Of a stretch of DNA of 64,000 nt, positions 11,813 through 22,370 are shown piece after piece. The stretch covers positions 1,364,001-1,428,000 of the forward strand of contig PYIU01000006.1 in NCBI GenBank assembly GCA_003415625.1, written 5' to 3'. The translations under genes were made by a program, and so were the position numbers. Origin of the DNA: Aquanectria penicillioides. Its lineage: Eukaryota > Ascomycota > Sordariomycetes > Hypocreales > Nectriaceae. Numbering within the stretch: the stretch's first letter is position 1; every line of letters starts with the position of its first letter. The notes beneath the pieces are model-generated. The model saw only the letters and a program-made list of their open reading frames with translations, was not told the origin of the DNA and made no database searches.

Positions 11813-12450
11813 CACTCTCTACTTACATGGTCTGCGCTGCCGACGCTCGTATCGTATCTATCAAGCAGCGCGCGCGCACATTTGCTTGGCTTGGCTCAAC
11901 AACCGACACGAACCAGTTGCAGCTCCGCGGCGCATGTGTCAAAGCGGCTTCAGAGGTGGCTGTCAACTTGGTGATGCAGAACCCACACGAGACGCGTAAT
12001 GCACACACATCTTTAACTAACCTTATAAACCACCATCGATCGAATCCCTGGGTGCATGCGTCACTCTTCGGCCACCCGTCTCCACCACCCCTTCGTCCTC
12101 TTGCCCCTCCGCTCCTCTGCCCTGCCCGCCCTCTCTCTCTATGGAGTTCAGCACCGGTACACTCCTGTCCTGCGCGATACCGAATTTGACTCGCCTGCCG
12201 ACTTTTGATCAATCATCCCCTCCCCGACGAACTTCTTGCGCCATCAGCCCGGTCGAAACTTATGGGCTGTGGCGCTAAAACCGCGGGGATCGAAGACGCG
12301 ATTGCCTTTCGATACGAGGAAGATCGTCAGGGACTGTGTACCTCAAACAGGGCATATAGGCTAACAACAGCGAACGAATGTGCAAAGGTAATCCCCTGTC
12401 TTACATATGCCAAAATGCTTCGTCACGGATATCAAACCCTGTACCTCAAC

Positions 12451-12489
12451 TCTCTCTATCTCTCTCTCTCTCCCTCTCTCTCTCTCTCT
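12451..12489. repeat. CT microsatellite, slightly interrupted
   Basis: CT units interrupted by single A and C bases over about 39 bases, ending in TCTCTCTCTAG. Confidence 0.85.
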
Positions 12490-12512
12490 AGTGCAGCACT
12501 GGCGTCCATGTT

Positions 12513-12546
12513 CCCACCACCACCACCACCACCACCACCACCACCA
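12513..12546. repeat. CCA trinucleotide repeat
   Basis: About eleven CCA units, 25 bases after the CT tract. It would encode poly-His or poly-Pro if read, but no gene is supported here. Confidence 0.9.
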
Positions 12547-13203
12547 ACCACTTTTGGGATCGTCCATTATCAATAAACTTGTTGACCTGCCAGTGCAGTG
12601 CAGTGCAGCAACTTCCTTGCTCCCCCTCCACTCACCGTTTCGGCATGTGCGCAGATTTGCGGTTCAGCCAGCAAACCATGGGCAATCCACAATCATACAA
12701 GTAGCAGGGGTTCAATCCAGCTTTCGGCCTTGGTCCAGACTCTGCGACCATCTAACTCGAGGCAAGCGAAGAAAAAAAAGAAAATGTCCGTCGGCTTCCC
12801 CGCTAAGAACAGAAGAACGCGTAACCAGCCCTTCCACGAGGGTGGCTCCATTCCCAGCCAGTAGACGCCCCATAATACGTCGTACGCACGTCAAATTTGC
12901 ATACGTATCACTGGCTCAACGAGCGTCGAGTTCGATATTCATACGTCACGGTCCCCAAACATGGCAAGGCCTGGCTGTTTTAAGATTATAGTAGACAAGA
13001 AACTTTGTAACAGATGCCCAGCTAATGTACAGGCCTGGGTGCAACTCCCGTGCCCCTCCACCAGGCGATGACTCTATGTCCTCTCATCCACAGTCCACAG
13101 TCCACACAGGACTTGTATACGAGACGCAGGAAACCCCAGGTTCAACATTCAAAAGGCCATCGCCCGTCGATGACGGGAGGCCTCAGGGGCATTCCTTCTC
13201 ATT

Positions 13204-13713
13204 TTAAACGCTCAAGGTAGATGTAACAGCCACGACAGCGCACAGCCAGGCGGTCAAATCAGTCGTCAACATCCTGGTGAAGTTGACCCGGAGCCATCTC
13301 TTCATCATACCGACATTAGTCGTTCCCTCAGCTTCAGTAGTTTCGTCCATGAGGGCCTTGAGTTTCCAAGCGACCGCAGGGACCCAGGCAATGTGCCCGA
13401 GTGACAGGACAGCGGTCCACGCGTACCACTGCAGAGATCCGCGGCTCTGGAGCAATCCGCGGTTAAGCCAGATGTTGCCCAAAGAAGACCAAAACGTCAC
13501 GCCAATCACACCGACTACGGCTGCGGTACCCCTATAAAACATGGCCCTGATGTAGGACGGCAGGACCTCGTTTGCCTGCTTTGTTTCGAGCTTTTCGGTG
13601 AAGAGGCTGAGGTAGAAATTCTGGTCCCACGAATACCAGACCGTAATCGTTGAGGACATGAGGGGCGTGACCACGAGGAGGGTCCGCGGATTGAAGAAGG
13701 CGCCTGAAGCCAT
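13204..13713 (-). CDS. Small four-helix integral membrane protein
   Basis: Single exon, 169 residues, starting at the ATG at 13713. Four hydrophobic stretches can be seen: LLVVTPLMSSTITVWYSW, GTAAVVGVIGVTFWSSLGNI, YAWTAVLSLGHIAWVPAVAW and LTAWLCAVVAVTSTLSV. A Trp/Tyr-rich first loop (SWDQNFYLSLF) and a charged segment (KALMDETTEAEG) lie between them. The layout recalls the small DUF1772/anthrone-oxygenase-like membrane proteins of fungi, but that is only resemblance. No biosynthetic cluster surrounds it. It is flanked by repeat-rich DNA on one side and AT-rich DNA on the other. Confidence 0.7.
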   Translation of the reverse strand: MASGAFFNPRTLLVVTPLMSSTITVWYSWDQNFYLSLFTEKLETKQANEVLPSYIRAMFYRGTAAVVGVIGVTFWSSLGNIWLNRGLLQSRGSLQWYAWTAVLSLGHIAWVPAVAWKLKALMDETTEAEGTTNVGMMKRWLRVNFTRMLTTDLTAWLCAVVAVTSTLSV

Positions 13714-14655
13714 GTTGATACAACGAAACCTTGATTGGTCCCTTTTTTTTTTCTCTTGTCTTTCCTAATTGGCAAAGATGAGCTTGAGGAACTGACGTTG
13801 TCTAATCTCAGGCCGCTCTGAAATGACGCGCAGTTGCGAGTGACGCACTCAAGGACGACGTAACAACGTATAGGTTGGAAAATGAGAAGGAGCCTTGTAG
13901 TGGGCGATGCAAACAAATGTTGTTCGAAAAAGGAAATTGACCCGGATCTTCAATACTTTATGAACTGCGCCGAGGCAATGAGACTATTTACATCGCCTGA
14001 CTCCAAGCTTTTAGAAAGCATCCGAAGGCATTGAGACGCCTCGTCGCAGGGGGTTGCATTCCCAGCCAATGCGTAACGTGACAAGCTCCACCGAGCCGTG
14101 CACAATCATCATCGTTGGGCCCGAACCGCCCACTTTCAGTGACAAAAAGCCTCCGATCGTGCATCGACCGACCCTCCCGAACATCGACTTCTCTAGCAAC
14201 ATTATCCATTCTACGCAATTGACGAACCGCCAAGAAAAGCTCGGTATATTTGCATTCCTTCGTCGTACGACATCGGGATATGTCGAGCAGCTTTCCGGTC
14301 CTTTTTCTTAGATCATTAAAAATTAAAAAAAAATTAAAAAAAGTTTTCCTCAATTGGCATTCCTGATTGGAGACACCCATTTGTCTTGGGGATGGGGCTG
14401 CAGGAGGCTTAGCAGGCAACCAGAGACATCTTCTCAACTGATCTGCCAAACAGGTCATACAAAGCCATTTTGTTTCCTTGAGAACGGAATGTCCTACAAA
14501 GAATTGCCACTTTGTGTTGATATAAATATCGGCCATTCTAAACAGGTTCTCATTGAGTCTTAGGAGTTCTAATTGAAACGAGCCGCAGATTGCTTGGCTG
14601 TTTATAAATTAGGCGTCATAGACATAGACCAGAAACACAAATCATCTGCGGTGCC

Positions 14656-14680
14656 AAAAAAAAAAAAAAAAAAAAAAAAA
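14656..14680. repeat. 25-base poly(A) run
   Basis: Uninterrupted A-run inside AT-rich gene-free DNA. It could be a retroposed tail or a simple homopolymer; no coding remnant precedes it. Confidence 0.8.
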
Positions 14681-15089
14681 GTGGTGTGCTTTCTTTTATT
14701 CAGAGAAGGAAACAAGTTAACAAGGAAGATTTTTCTTCTTTTCTACTAATAACTAAGGATTAGCAGTGTTTACCATGCATTTAAAGCCGGTTCTAACTTA
14801 GGATTAGAAATCCCGTGCCTCGCTAACTTCAATCCGTAGCAAGCAATACCAACGAATACCCTTACGTTCATATTGTTCATTCAAGTTCGGGAGTTAGTAT
14901 GAATATCACGGTCTAGAAATTTTTATTTCTTTGTTTCTTCTTACAATTTATGATATTATCCTTTGTAGCGAATCACCGGACAGTATGCAGTGCTGACGGA
15001 ATTGATCCAATCGTGCATGAAATACAGCTAGCATCGGCTACGACCATAATGCGCCGGACATTGGACTTGGCAAGCAGAAATCCAATCCA

Positions 15090-15115
15090 AACCAATAAAA
15101 CCAATAAAACCAATG
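15090..15115. repeat. Short ACCAATAAA tandem repeat
   Basis: Two full copies of ACCAATAAA and a third partial one in AT-rich gene-free DNA. Confidence 0.7.
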
Positions 15116-15403
15116 GATATAGTACGAATTAAGAAAAAAAAAACACTCGGTATTCACATATTATGTAGCGCAAGTAGATGTCAAACTATGAGCATTGCAG
15201 CCAAAAGTGGAGGGCTCATGTCATCGACATTAATAACGACCATGATACTTTGTGATAGGCTGCAGCTCCATCAAGGACTTGAATACCTAGGTTTTGCGAA
15301 GGAAATCTACGACTGCAAGTGATTCAGAGACAGCTCATTGCATCAAGTTCAAGAGATCGGCTTTTCGCAGCCTCCCGCTATTCATTATTACTATATAGGG
15401 TAA

Positions 15404-17653
15404 TCATTTAACCTCTAGACGCAACGCATCGTACTGCACGTAAATCGAAGCAGGCAGCACGGCAGACTCATAGTCGGTCGCATTGTACGGAAGACTCAAA
15501 ATGATCTTGTTCTCGCCCTTCTTTAGGAGATCCGCGTCGAACACAAATTTGTTCGCCACGTTGTAGCAGATGACAGCGGATCGGACCGCGCAGGAGCTGC
15601 TCTGGTGGTAGCTATAGACAGCAATTGTTAGCATAAATGGGTAATTTTTTTTTTACAGAAGGCATTGTTTTGATAGTTGAACTTACGGGATGACCCAGGG
15701 ATCCAAGTCCTTTCCGTTAACATTGACGGTGTATGCCAGGTTGGAGTGAGGCTCTGAGGCGTTATACACATCAGTGTTGCCAGCGGCTGTTTTTGCGCCG
15801 GCTAGCTGAACGGTAAACGTCGCCTTGTTCTTCTTTCGGATCGCAGACTCCTTGACATCAAAAGCAATGGTCCAGTTGTTGACGTCGCCAGTGCCCACAT
15901 ACGCTTCTGGGCGGTTATAGTTGGCTCGTCCGCCAAAGACGCTCCAGTGGACGTAGTTGAGGTCCTTGGCCACATCGCTCTCGCCGACCTTGAAGTTCAC
16001 GCCCTTGGGGAAGTCATCCACGTAGTCATACGCGGCCCAGTAGATGCGGTACTCCTCTGGATGGCGCGAGTGATTCGTGTCTCGCTCGTAGCCGTGGCGA
16101 TACTCGCCGGACGACTTATCGGGCGTGCCAATGCGCCACAGCTCCGTGCCGGCCGACTCCTCCTTCCAGGTTACTTTGGTGGTCTGAGTTTTACCCGCGT
16201 CGACCTTGACCTTGTCTTGGGTATACTGTCCAAAGACACCCTCGGCGTAAATGGTCAAGCGATACGTCCCGGCCTTGACCATGGGGATGTTGGCCTGGCC
16301 ATTCTTGTCAATGTTCGCCCAGTACTGATATGCCTTGGTGTCGAAGACGTTGTCCTGGAAATCCACGCCGTCGAGAGCAAGGACGGCAATGGCGTTCTCC
16401 GCGCCCTTGGGGAGGTTGGCCTTGAGCTTGAAAGTGCCACGCTTCTTGGACGTGACGTAGTTGGGGACGTGCTTCGCGATCGAGTCGTAGAAGTCAGCGT
16501 TCCACTCAGGGTCCGCGTACTGTACAGCATCGGCGTGCGCGGTCAGGATGTCGGTGCTTGCAGGGAACCGATTGAAGTGGAAGTATTGCTGCCCAATTGT
16601 TAGCGTGGAGACATCGCGCGATTAAGCTGAGAAACTCACAGGACCGAAAGTTCGATCGAAACCGTTGGTAATGTTTGGCTATGACCTGTCAGCCTTGCTT
16701 CCTGCTCCATGTCCCTTCTACTCACTGTCTGGTCCCCGTGGTGGTTGGAGCTGATGTAGTTGTACACAATTCCGTCGACGGTGAGATCGGAGTGCAGGGG
16801 TCCGCCAAAGTATGTGTCCTTGGTGTTCATGACCATCCACGCTCCGAATGCGCTGCCATTGTCCGTCTTGGAGCCATCGGCGAACCTGTCATCTTCAAGT
16901 CAGTCACTCCTGGCGATAGGAATTTCCGTTCAGACCCAACACTTACATTCCGTAGGCTGTGACGTCTCTCCAGGTGTCCTGGAAAGTGTACTTGGTAAAG
17001 TAGTCGGATTCCTGCTGGACATAGGCGTCGCTGGGGGTTTTCCCCATGTACCACGTCGCATCCTGAACCACGACCTGGCTGGCCTTTGCCGCAGTTCCAG
17101 GAAGCGGCGCGTAATGGTTCTCGTTGGTGAGAAGATGGGTCCAGATCTGGCTGTTGGGGCGGAACAGCGTTCGCAGCTCCTGCAAGTTGCGCAAGAACGG
17201 CGTCGTCTCGTTGTGGTACGCGACTCTGCTGAACGTGTGCAGGCCCGTCTCTCCGTCCCTAAGGAACCAGTATTGCTGCAGAACCTGGCCCGTTTGGGTG
17301 TAGGTGTCGGACATCACGATGCCGCCATAGGCCTTGCCGGTGGAGTCGGTTCCCTTGAACAGCTCGTAGCTCGGGCTGACGGATCCAGGCGTCCAGAATC
17401 CGCTTGGGGTGCAGTAGCAGTCGAGGTAGGGCCCGATGCCAGTGCTTCCCGAGCGCGTTCCTAGCAGGTTCTGCCCGTCGAGGCTCAGCGTGATGATGGC
17501 GCCGCTGGCCTTCTCCACGGCGGCATAGAGCCGGTCGTTGGAGATGACGAGCGCCGTGTCCGTCTCGTTCGCTACCAACTTCGCAGCCACCCATTGAGGC
17601 GCCTGGAGCAGAGAGAAGAAAAGGGACGCTCCCGAGAGCTTGAGGAACTTCAT
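15404..17653 (-). CDS. Secreted rhamnogalacturonan lyase, PL4 family
   Basis: Polysaccharide lyase that cleaves the rhamnogalacturonan I backbone of pectin by beta-elimination, acting outside the cell. Five exons (17653-16947, 16885-16726, 16678-16640, 16588-15687, 15611-15404) give 671 residues, the usual PL4 size; the introns are 47-75 bases. The signal peptide is MKFLKLSGASLFFSLLQ followed by APQWVAA. The N-terminal catalytic region includes LDCYCTPSGFWTPG, NENHYAPLPG and FGAWMVMNTKDTYFGGP. The middle has the fibronectin-like part (GTYRLTIYAEGVFGQYTQD), and the C-terminal carbohydrate-binding-like part runs from ELWRIGTPDKSSGEYRHG to YVQYDALRLEVK. A TATAAAG element stands about 80 bases upstream. 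The third exon is only 39 bases. Family assignment is firm; substrate is inferred from the family. Confidence 0.93.
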
Positions 17654-18450
17654 CTTTGTTGTTGGCGCACGGAAATGCCAAAACCTTCCAGATCTACGGA
17701 TCAGCAGCGATTGACGTGCATACTCAACCTCGCTTTATAACCAGGATGCCCGTCCCCTCCGTAATTAAAACCCCACAGCCGCCCCCATCATCGGTGTTGG
17801 GGGAAAGCGAGAGGAGCTTCCCATGATCCCCAGTTTCCCATGGAAAAGCTCATCAATTACCCCGTGGGGAGACGCCGATCGTGTCAGTTCTGGCTTAGAC
17901 GGTGAACTCAAATTTGGGGGGCTTCACCGTTGATTCGGGCCGTCGGGCCAAAGCTGCCCGAAACTACCGGGATCCCGTAGCGGACAACGATACAGATGTG
18001 GAAAAACGGCATTCTCGGTGGCGCGTTTTCCTAGATGATGGCCTGCGAGGCTCGTCATGGTTCTTCAAGAAGCCAAGGGCCTCGGATATTAGCCCCGCAC
18101 AAGCTTGACCAAAGTGGTATTGCGTGTTTGTTCGTGCGGAGAAGTTGGGGATATTCCACGTATGAGACCTACCCTCGACCTCGCGCTACTCGTTCACTGA
18201 CAGCCCGAGATGGGCCTTGTTGAGCACTGACAAACTCTCTTCATGGGTCGGTCATCACCAGTTGTGTGGCGGAGTCTTGGGACATGTTTGCGCCGATACG
18301 AGGATGCCATTACTACCAAAAAAGTAACACCACTCTTGAATACCCCAAGCCAGCATCAGCATCGGTCGAGAACCCCATATTGCTCACATGGACTTTGTTT
18401 GGCGCCCTGACCCCAGCTCTATTTGTACAACAGCAGACCATTGAACCCCA
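17654..18450. other. Gene-free stretch upstream of PL4 and downstream of PRP45
   Basis: Promoter side of the PL4 gene and 3' side of PRP45. A minus-strand TATAAAG lies at 17733-17739. No coding frame is supported in the rest. Confidence 0.5.
17733..17739 (-). promoter_or_regulatory. TATA box of the PL4 gene
   Basis: TATAAAG on the minus strand, about 80 bases upstream of the PL4 start codon, a usual spacing for a fungal TATA box. Confidence 0.5.
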
Positions 18451-20262
18451 TTAATCCTCGTCGTCTTCGTCGACACGCGGCCGCTTTGACTGCCGGCTGT
18501 CTTCCTCCTGCAGACCGTAGCCCCGTTTGGCCGATGAATTCTGGTCCACCTCTGACAAGAACTTGTCCACGTTGAAGGGATCTGTCGAATCCTTCTCGAA
18601 CTGCACTGGTCCTTCCCGGGCCTGAAATTGATTAGTTAGCAAAAGTCCTTTTAGCTTTGATGCGGATGCACTGACCTCGGCATCGGCGGCGCCCTTGAAT
18701 GTTCCCTTGCCTAGTGCATCCCCGAATCGGCTGGCCTTCTGGATCTTGGCCATCTCTTGGTCACCAGTATCAACGTCGTCGTCGTCCATGTTTGCCCGGG
18801 GCCGGTAGATACTGCTGATTGCGTCCTGCGCTGCGAAAAGTGGCCGATCGTAATGGTTGTCTTCGTTGAAGCCACTGTCGAATCCACTCGACTGGTTAAA
18901 TAATCTGGAGTCGTACATCGTCTCTTTGGATTGTGTGGGCTTTGCCATACCGAGCGCAACTCTCTCGGAAATGTCTCTGTTCTGCTCTCGAGCCATTACT
19001 TGAGCGCGACGCTCGGCACCCATGCGGTTTTGTCGTAGTTTTCGCTCTTCATCTCGCTGTTTTTCCTTCCGAGCCTTCATACGCTCTCTCGTCTCTGAAT
19101 CGTCACTGTCGGACGCCTCGGATCCAGATTCGCTGTAACTTCGTGACCGTGACCTCGACCTTGAATCCCGCGAGTCTCTGGAATCTTGAGAATCTCTTCG
19201 TCCGCGCCGGGTGCCAGCACGATCCTCCCTGGCCTTCTGGGCAAGAGACCGTAGGTTCTCTTCCTTTTGCTCCTTTTCCTTTTCGGCCAACCTCTGCTGC
19301 ATCATGGCTCGTTGTTGGACTTCCTCACGGGCATGTCGTTCGGCCATCTTGACAGCTTCGGCAAATTGGGCGTGCTTGTCGCTAATGGCGATGTCCTGCA
19401 ATCCTCTGCCATCTGCCGCCAATCTCTTGTCAAGTGGAACAGTGAAACCTTTGGGATTCTTCCAGTTCGAAACCGGAGGAGGAATCCTCCACATCTCCTG
19501 GTCTTCGGCCGTCAGCTTTCGCGGGGGCGAGTGCATAACTGGCGGCGGCGGCGAAGGTGGGCCACGGGGGATCTTCTTGTGCTTGAACTTTGGCGGCTCC
19601 AGGGGATCCCGTTGTCGCTCCACGATCTTCATGATACGATCCTGCTTCTTGGAGTTGTCGCCCATGTGGTTTGAGGGTGTGTATCGCACAAAGGTAGCGT
19701 CTTTCCGCTGCCCAATGTTGACATTCTTCGGTTTCTGCGCGGCTACGGCGCCACTGACCAGCGCTGCAAGGGCATTCTTGGTTCGCTCTGCTGTAGCCTC
19801 CACTGTTGCCTTATCCGGTCGTGAAAGATCGATCTCGCCTGCGTCGGCGCGTTGTCGGAGGGGAATCAGGTCTTTGAATGATGCGTGAACAATTCGACCC
19901 TCTCCGTGTCCTTGTCGTGCAATGGCGTCGTATTTAACCTTGCCCTCGGAGTCTACCTGGATCGCCAACGCGTTGCTCGTAGTCGCACCCTTCTTGCCCA
20001 TGTCTAGAGGATACTGAGCGACGGGAATCTCGGGGAAAGCGCCTCCATCGCCAAAGTCCTCCTGGGATCGCGGTCGCCACCCAGATCGCTGGCCGTAGGC
20101 AGGAGGACCAGAACGCTTCAGCACGAGTTGCGTCTGGTCGATCTGGCCGGCGCCAACGATGCGCGGGCCGCGCTGCTGCGCCCGCGCAGGAGCTTCTTCA
20201 TCTTCTCCCGTATACTTGGGCTTTGGAAGCGCAGCCTGGAGCGACCCGGCGATCGACGTCAT
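18451..20262 (-). CDS. PRP45: SNW/SKIP-domain pre-mRNA splicing factor Prp45
   Basis: Spliceosome component of the Prp19-associated (NTC-related) group, needed for the catalytic steps; its animal counterpart SKIP also acts in transcription. Start at the ATG at 20262. One intron at 18622-18675 (54 bases, a multiple of three and free of stops) is easily missed; it has a GCTAACT branch site. Spliced length is 585 residues. The SNW signature segment appears as NPKGFTVPLDKRLAADGRGL, preceded by PPVSNWK, and followed by the AEALYMA-like helical part (FAEAVKMAERHAREEV). SxDxRxSR and RSRSRSRS runs form an RS block at about residues 370-400, which is longer than I would expect for this family. The acidic, Lys/Arg-rich C-terminus (SKRPRVDEDDED) is typical. 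Confidence 0.94.
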   Translation of the reverse strand: MTSIAGSLQAALPKPKYTGEDEEAPARAQQRGPRIVGAGQIDQTQLVLKRSGPPAYGQRSGWRPRSQEDFGDGGAFPEIPVAQYPLDMGKKGATTSNALAIQVDSEGKVKYDAIARQGHGEGRIVHASFKDLIPLRQRADAGEIDLSRPDKATVEATAERTKNALAALVSGAVAAQKPKNVNIGQRKDATFVRYTPSNHMGDNSKKQDRIMKIVERQRDPLEPPKFKHKKIPRGPPSPPPPVMHSPPRKLTAEDQEMWRIPPPVSNWKNPKGFTVPLDKRLAADGRGLQDIAISDKHAQFAEAVKMAERHAREEVQQRAMMQQRLAEKEKEQKEENLRSLAQKAREDRAGTRRGRRDSQDSRDSRDSRSRSRSRSYSESGSEASDSDDSETRERMKARKEKQRDEERKLRQNRMGAERRAQVMAREQNRDISERVALGMAKPTQSKETMYDSRLFNQSSGFDSGFNEDNHYDRPLFAAQDAISSIYRPRANMDDDDVDTGDQEMAKIQKASRFGDALGKGTFKGAADAEVSASASKLKGLLLTNQFQAREGPVQFEKDSTDPFNVDKFLSEVDQNSSAKRGYGLQEEDSRQSKRPRVDEDDED

Positions 20263-20825
20263 TTTGTTGTCGTGATGGGATGCGGGTTGATTGAATGTTG
20301 AAGGTTGACGAGCCCAAGTTAGAATTTCAAGAGGCGGCGCACCCAATGTGGCTTAGCGCGGGATGCATTGGACACGCGCGCTGCGCCAAGATCCTGCTTC
20401 CCCAATCCCCATGCAAGCTGGCTAGTGAGAGTCTCCATACTATGTGAAAAGGGGAAATAAAAAAAGGCACAGCAATAGCAAAGAGAAACAGGAAAAAAAG
20501 ATGCTTGAATGCAAAGGTCAAAAATGTTTGTTTCTCAAATTTTCCGTACTAGATTTCATCACGACTGCCTGGTTGACCCCATGGGCTGCAAAAGATGTTA
20601 CAGGACAACCATGGCTTCTATATAAAAGCACATCATGACAGCATCATCCCAGCTTCGCTGACAGCAACATACACCCTCGGGCAAGCTGAGACCAAAATAC
20701 ACGATAGGCTCTCTATCTTCCCAAGGTCATGCTTCCATTGATTATACATAATGTTCCCAATGCTAACCTCCTTTTGAACCTGCGCCTCGTAAAATTCAGA
20801 TCCAGTGTCGTACACAGCAACTCCT

Positions 20826-21623
20826 TTAAACGTAGCCCTTGCGCGCTCCCTATCCAAGCTGTTAGCGTATTTTTGGCCCTGCACTTGAGTCTCGACGTAC
20901 CTGGAAGAAGAATCTGACAACAAACACCTGCAGAGCACCCATGCAGACAATAAGAGCAATCTGGACCAAGCTGAAGTTGACGATTCGGCTCTCGGTGCTG
21001 TTGACAGTGGCAAAGTTACGGTTCTCGCGGGTTCGGAAGTACTTCTGGTTTCGGGAGATGGTGGAAAGCTGGCCGGAGATCTTGAAGATGGACTCCTCCA
21101 GGACGGTGGTTTGTTCGGGGGTGGTGCCCTGCTTAGAGGGGAGCTGGGCGCGCTGCTCGTTCTCGACCTTTTTATCAGCGAGTCAGTAATTTTCTTCCAA
21201 AACTGTTCCACACTCAGCACCTACCGCAATCTCGAAATCGACAAACTTCTCGGCGAAAGTGCTCATCTCGTTGTCGAAGCAGAACGAGTACTCGCCAACA
21301 GCGTTAGCGGAGAAGACAAAGTCTCCCTGTCGCTCCTTCTGACCATCCATGATGACCTTGCCATTGGGACCCTCGACAATGTAATCGACATCAAAAGAAC
21401 CACCGGATTGAACCTAAAGCATGTGATGAGCCAAAGCCCTTGGGCATCTCGTTTTCTCGGGTGTTCTCACGGCAAAGTAGAAAGCGACCTTCTCGCCCTC
21501 CTTCTTGGTCGTGGTGTAAAAGCAAGCCTTCTCGTTGGCGGCGAGCTTGTAGGTAAGAGCGGTAGCGGTAACGTCGGTCACCAAGCAGGCGATAAGCCCG
21601 GCGAACAATGTCGTGAGTCTCAT
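20826..21623 (-). CDS. p24-family GOLD-domain cargo receptor
   Basis: Type I membrane protein of COPII/COPI vesicles that sorts cargo such as GPI-anchored proteins between ER and Golgi. Exons 21623-21471, 21413-21225, 21167-20901 and 20849-20826 give 210 residues; the last exon is only 24 bases. Signal peptide: MRLTTLFAGLIACLVTDVTA. The GOLD domain has the two expected Cys in EKACFY and YSFCFDNEM. A coiled-coil part (LEESIFKISGQLSTISRNQ) leads to the membrane helix VQIALIVCMGALQVFVVRFF and a short tail FFQGARKGYV. The tail has the FF motif used for COP binding but no KKxx. The subfamily (Erp or Emp24 type) is not settled. It lies head to head with the PhoD-like gene. Confidence 0.92.
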
Positions 21624-22370
21624 GGTGGCGGTATCGAAGGCCGTTGTCGCGTGCAGAGCAACTGGTTCAGGACAAGCTGTCGCCAAAGCCAAAGTGGGAG
21701 TGGGTGCACATGTGTTAGGGGAGCGAACGGGCCACGATTGAGCTTCGGCGCGGAATTTTGCTGGATCCGGCGGGTGGTAGGTAGCAGCTCGCCCCTTGCT
21801 GGGCTGGATTGCTACCTAGCGCTAACGAATGGGAAGGGACCAACAGTGGGAGAGGGCCACAGAGGCGCAGGGACACAACGGAGGGAGGCTTTAGAGGGCA
21901 CTAGCCACAGCACAAAACCACCAGCCATACGGACTACTACTTCACATGGGACAGTTGCAGACGAAAAGAATGGATGCCCACTTTAACTTATGATTGCTTG
22001 CGCCACAGTAATTTGGCCGCAACGCGTCAAGGACGTGATTCCATCCGTCCATGGCCCAGGGTGACCTCACACAGTACGTATTTCCAATCAATGGAAAGGA
22101 GTCGTCGCTCCCCAGCTCCCCTCCTTCATCTTCTGCCTGGCTTTGTCTCGCCTTTGTGTTTGTCCACCTTGCGTAAAACTCCTTGTGTCATCGTACCATG
22201 AAGTTGGCATGACGGCTTTATTTCGAGATTCACTTCACCACTTTCATTGATTTACCCAATCTTGAACCTTCTTAGAGCTTACCCGTTCTTCCCATCGCTC
22301 TCTCAGCCCCCACCACAGCTGACCTTCTCAAACTTTCCCTTAACCTTCCCCTGGAAGGCCGGCTTACACT
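21624..22370. other. Shared 5' region of the p24 and PhoD-like genes
   Basis: About 750 bases between two divergent genes. No supported coding frame. The last 150 bases before the PhoD start are pyrimidine-rich. Confidence 0.5.

Larger units (their letters stand above)
11000..13203. other. Gene-free, microsatellite-rich intergenic region
   Basis: About 2.2 kb with no supported coding frame. It contains separate simple repeats: a GCACACGCCC decamer array, GA, CA, CT and CCA repeats, and a short CAGTG array near 12592-12606. Frames of 60-190 codons exist here but have repeat-derived composition and no recognisable domain. Confidence 0.6.
13714..15403. other. AT-rich gene-free region
   Basis: About 1.7 kb with no supported gene. 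From about 14300 onward it is visibly richer in A and T than neighbouring coding DNA, with AATTAAAAAAAAATT-type stretches at 14313-14345, a 25-base A-run at 14656-14680 and TA-rich words such as CTAACTTAGGATTAG. A degraded, mutated mobile element is possible, but no terminal repeats or transposase remains are recognisable. Confidence 0.45.

Noticed and set aside
12700..12725. GGTTCAATCC, resembling a tRNA B box
   Set aside because: No A box or cloverleaf-forming sequence at the right distance upstream.
13204..13713. Possible biosynthetic cluster around the small membrane protein
   Set aside because: No polyketide or peptide synthase, tailoring enzyme or cluster regulator lies nearby.
13988..14536. 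182-codon frame on the minus strand
   Set aside because: No domain, mixed composition, and an oligo(A)-rich segment read as Phe/Leu; nothing supports a gene.
15947..16603. 218-codon frame antisense to PL4
   Set aside because: Shadow of the PL4 catalytic exon; no independent evidence.
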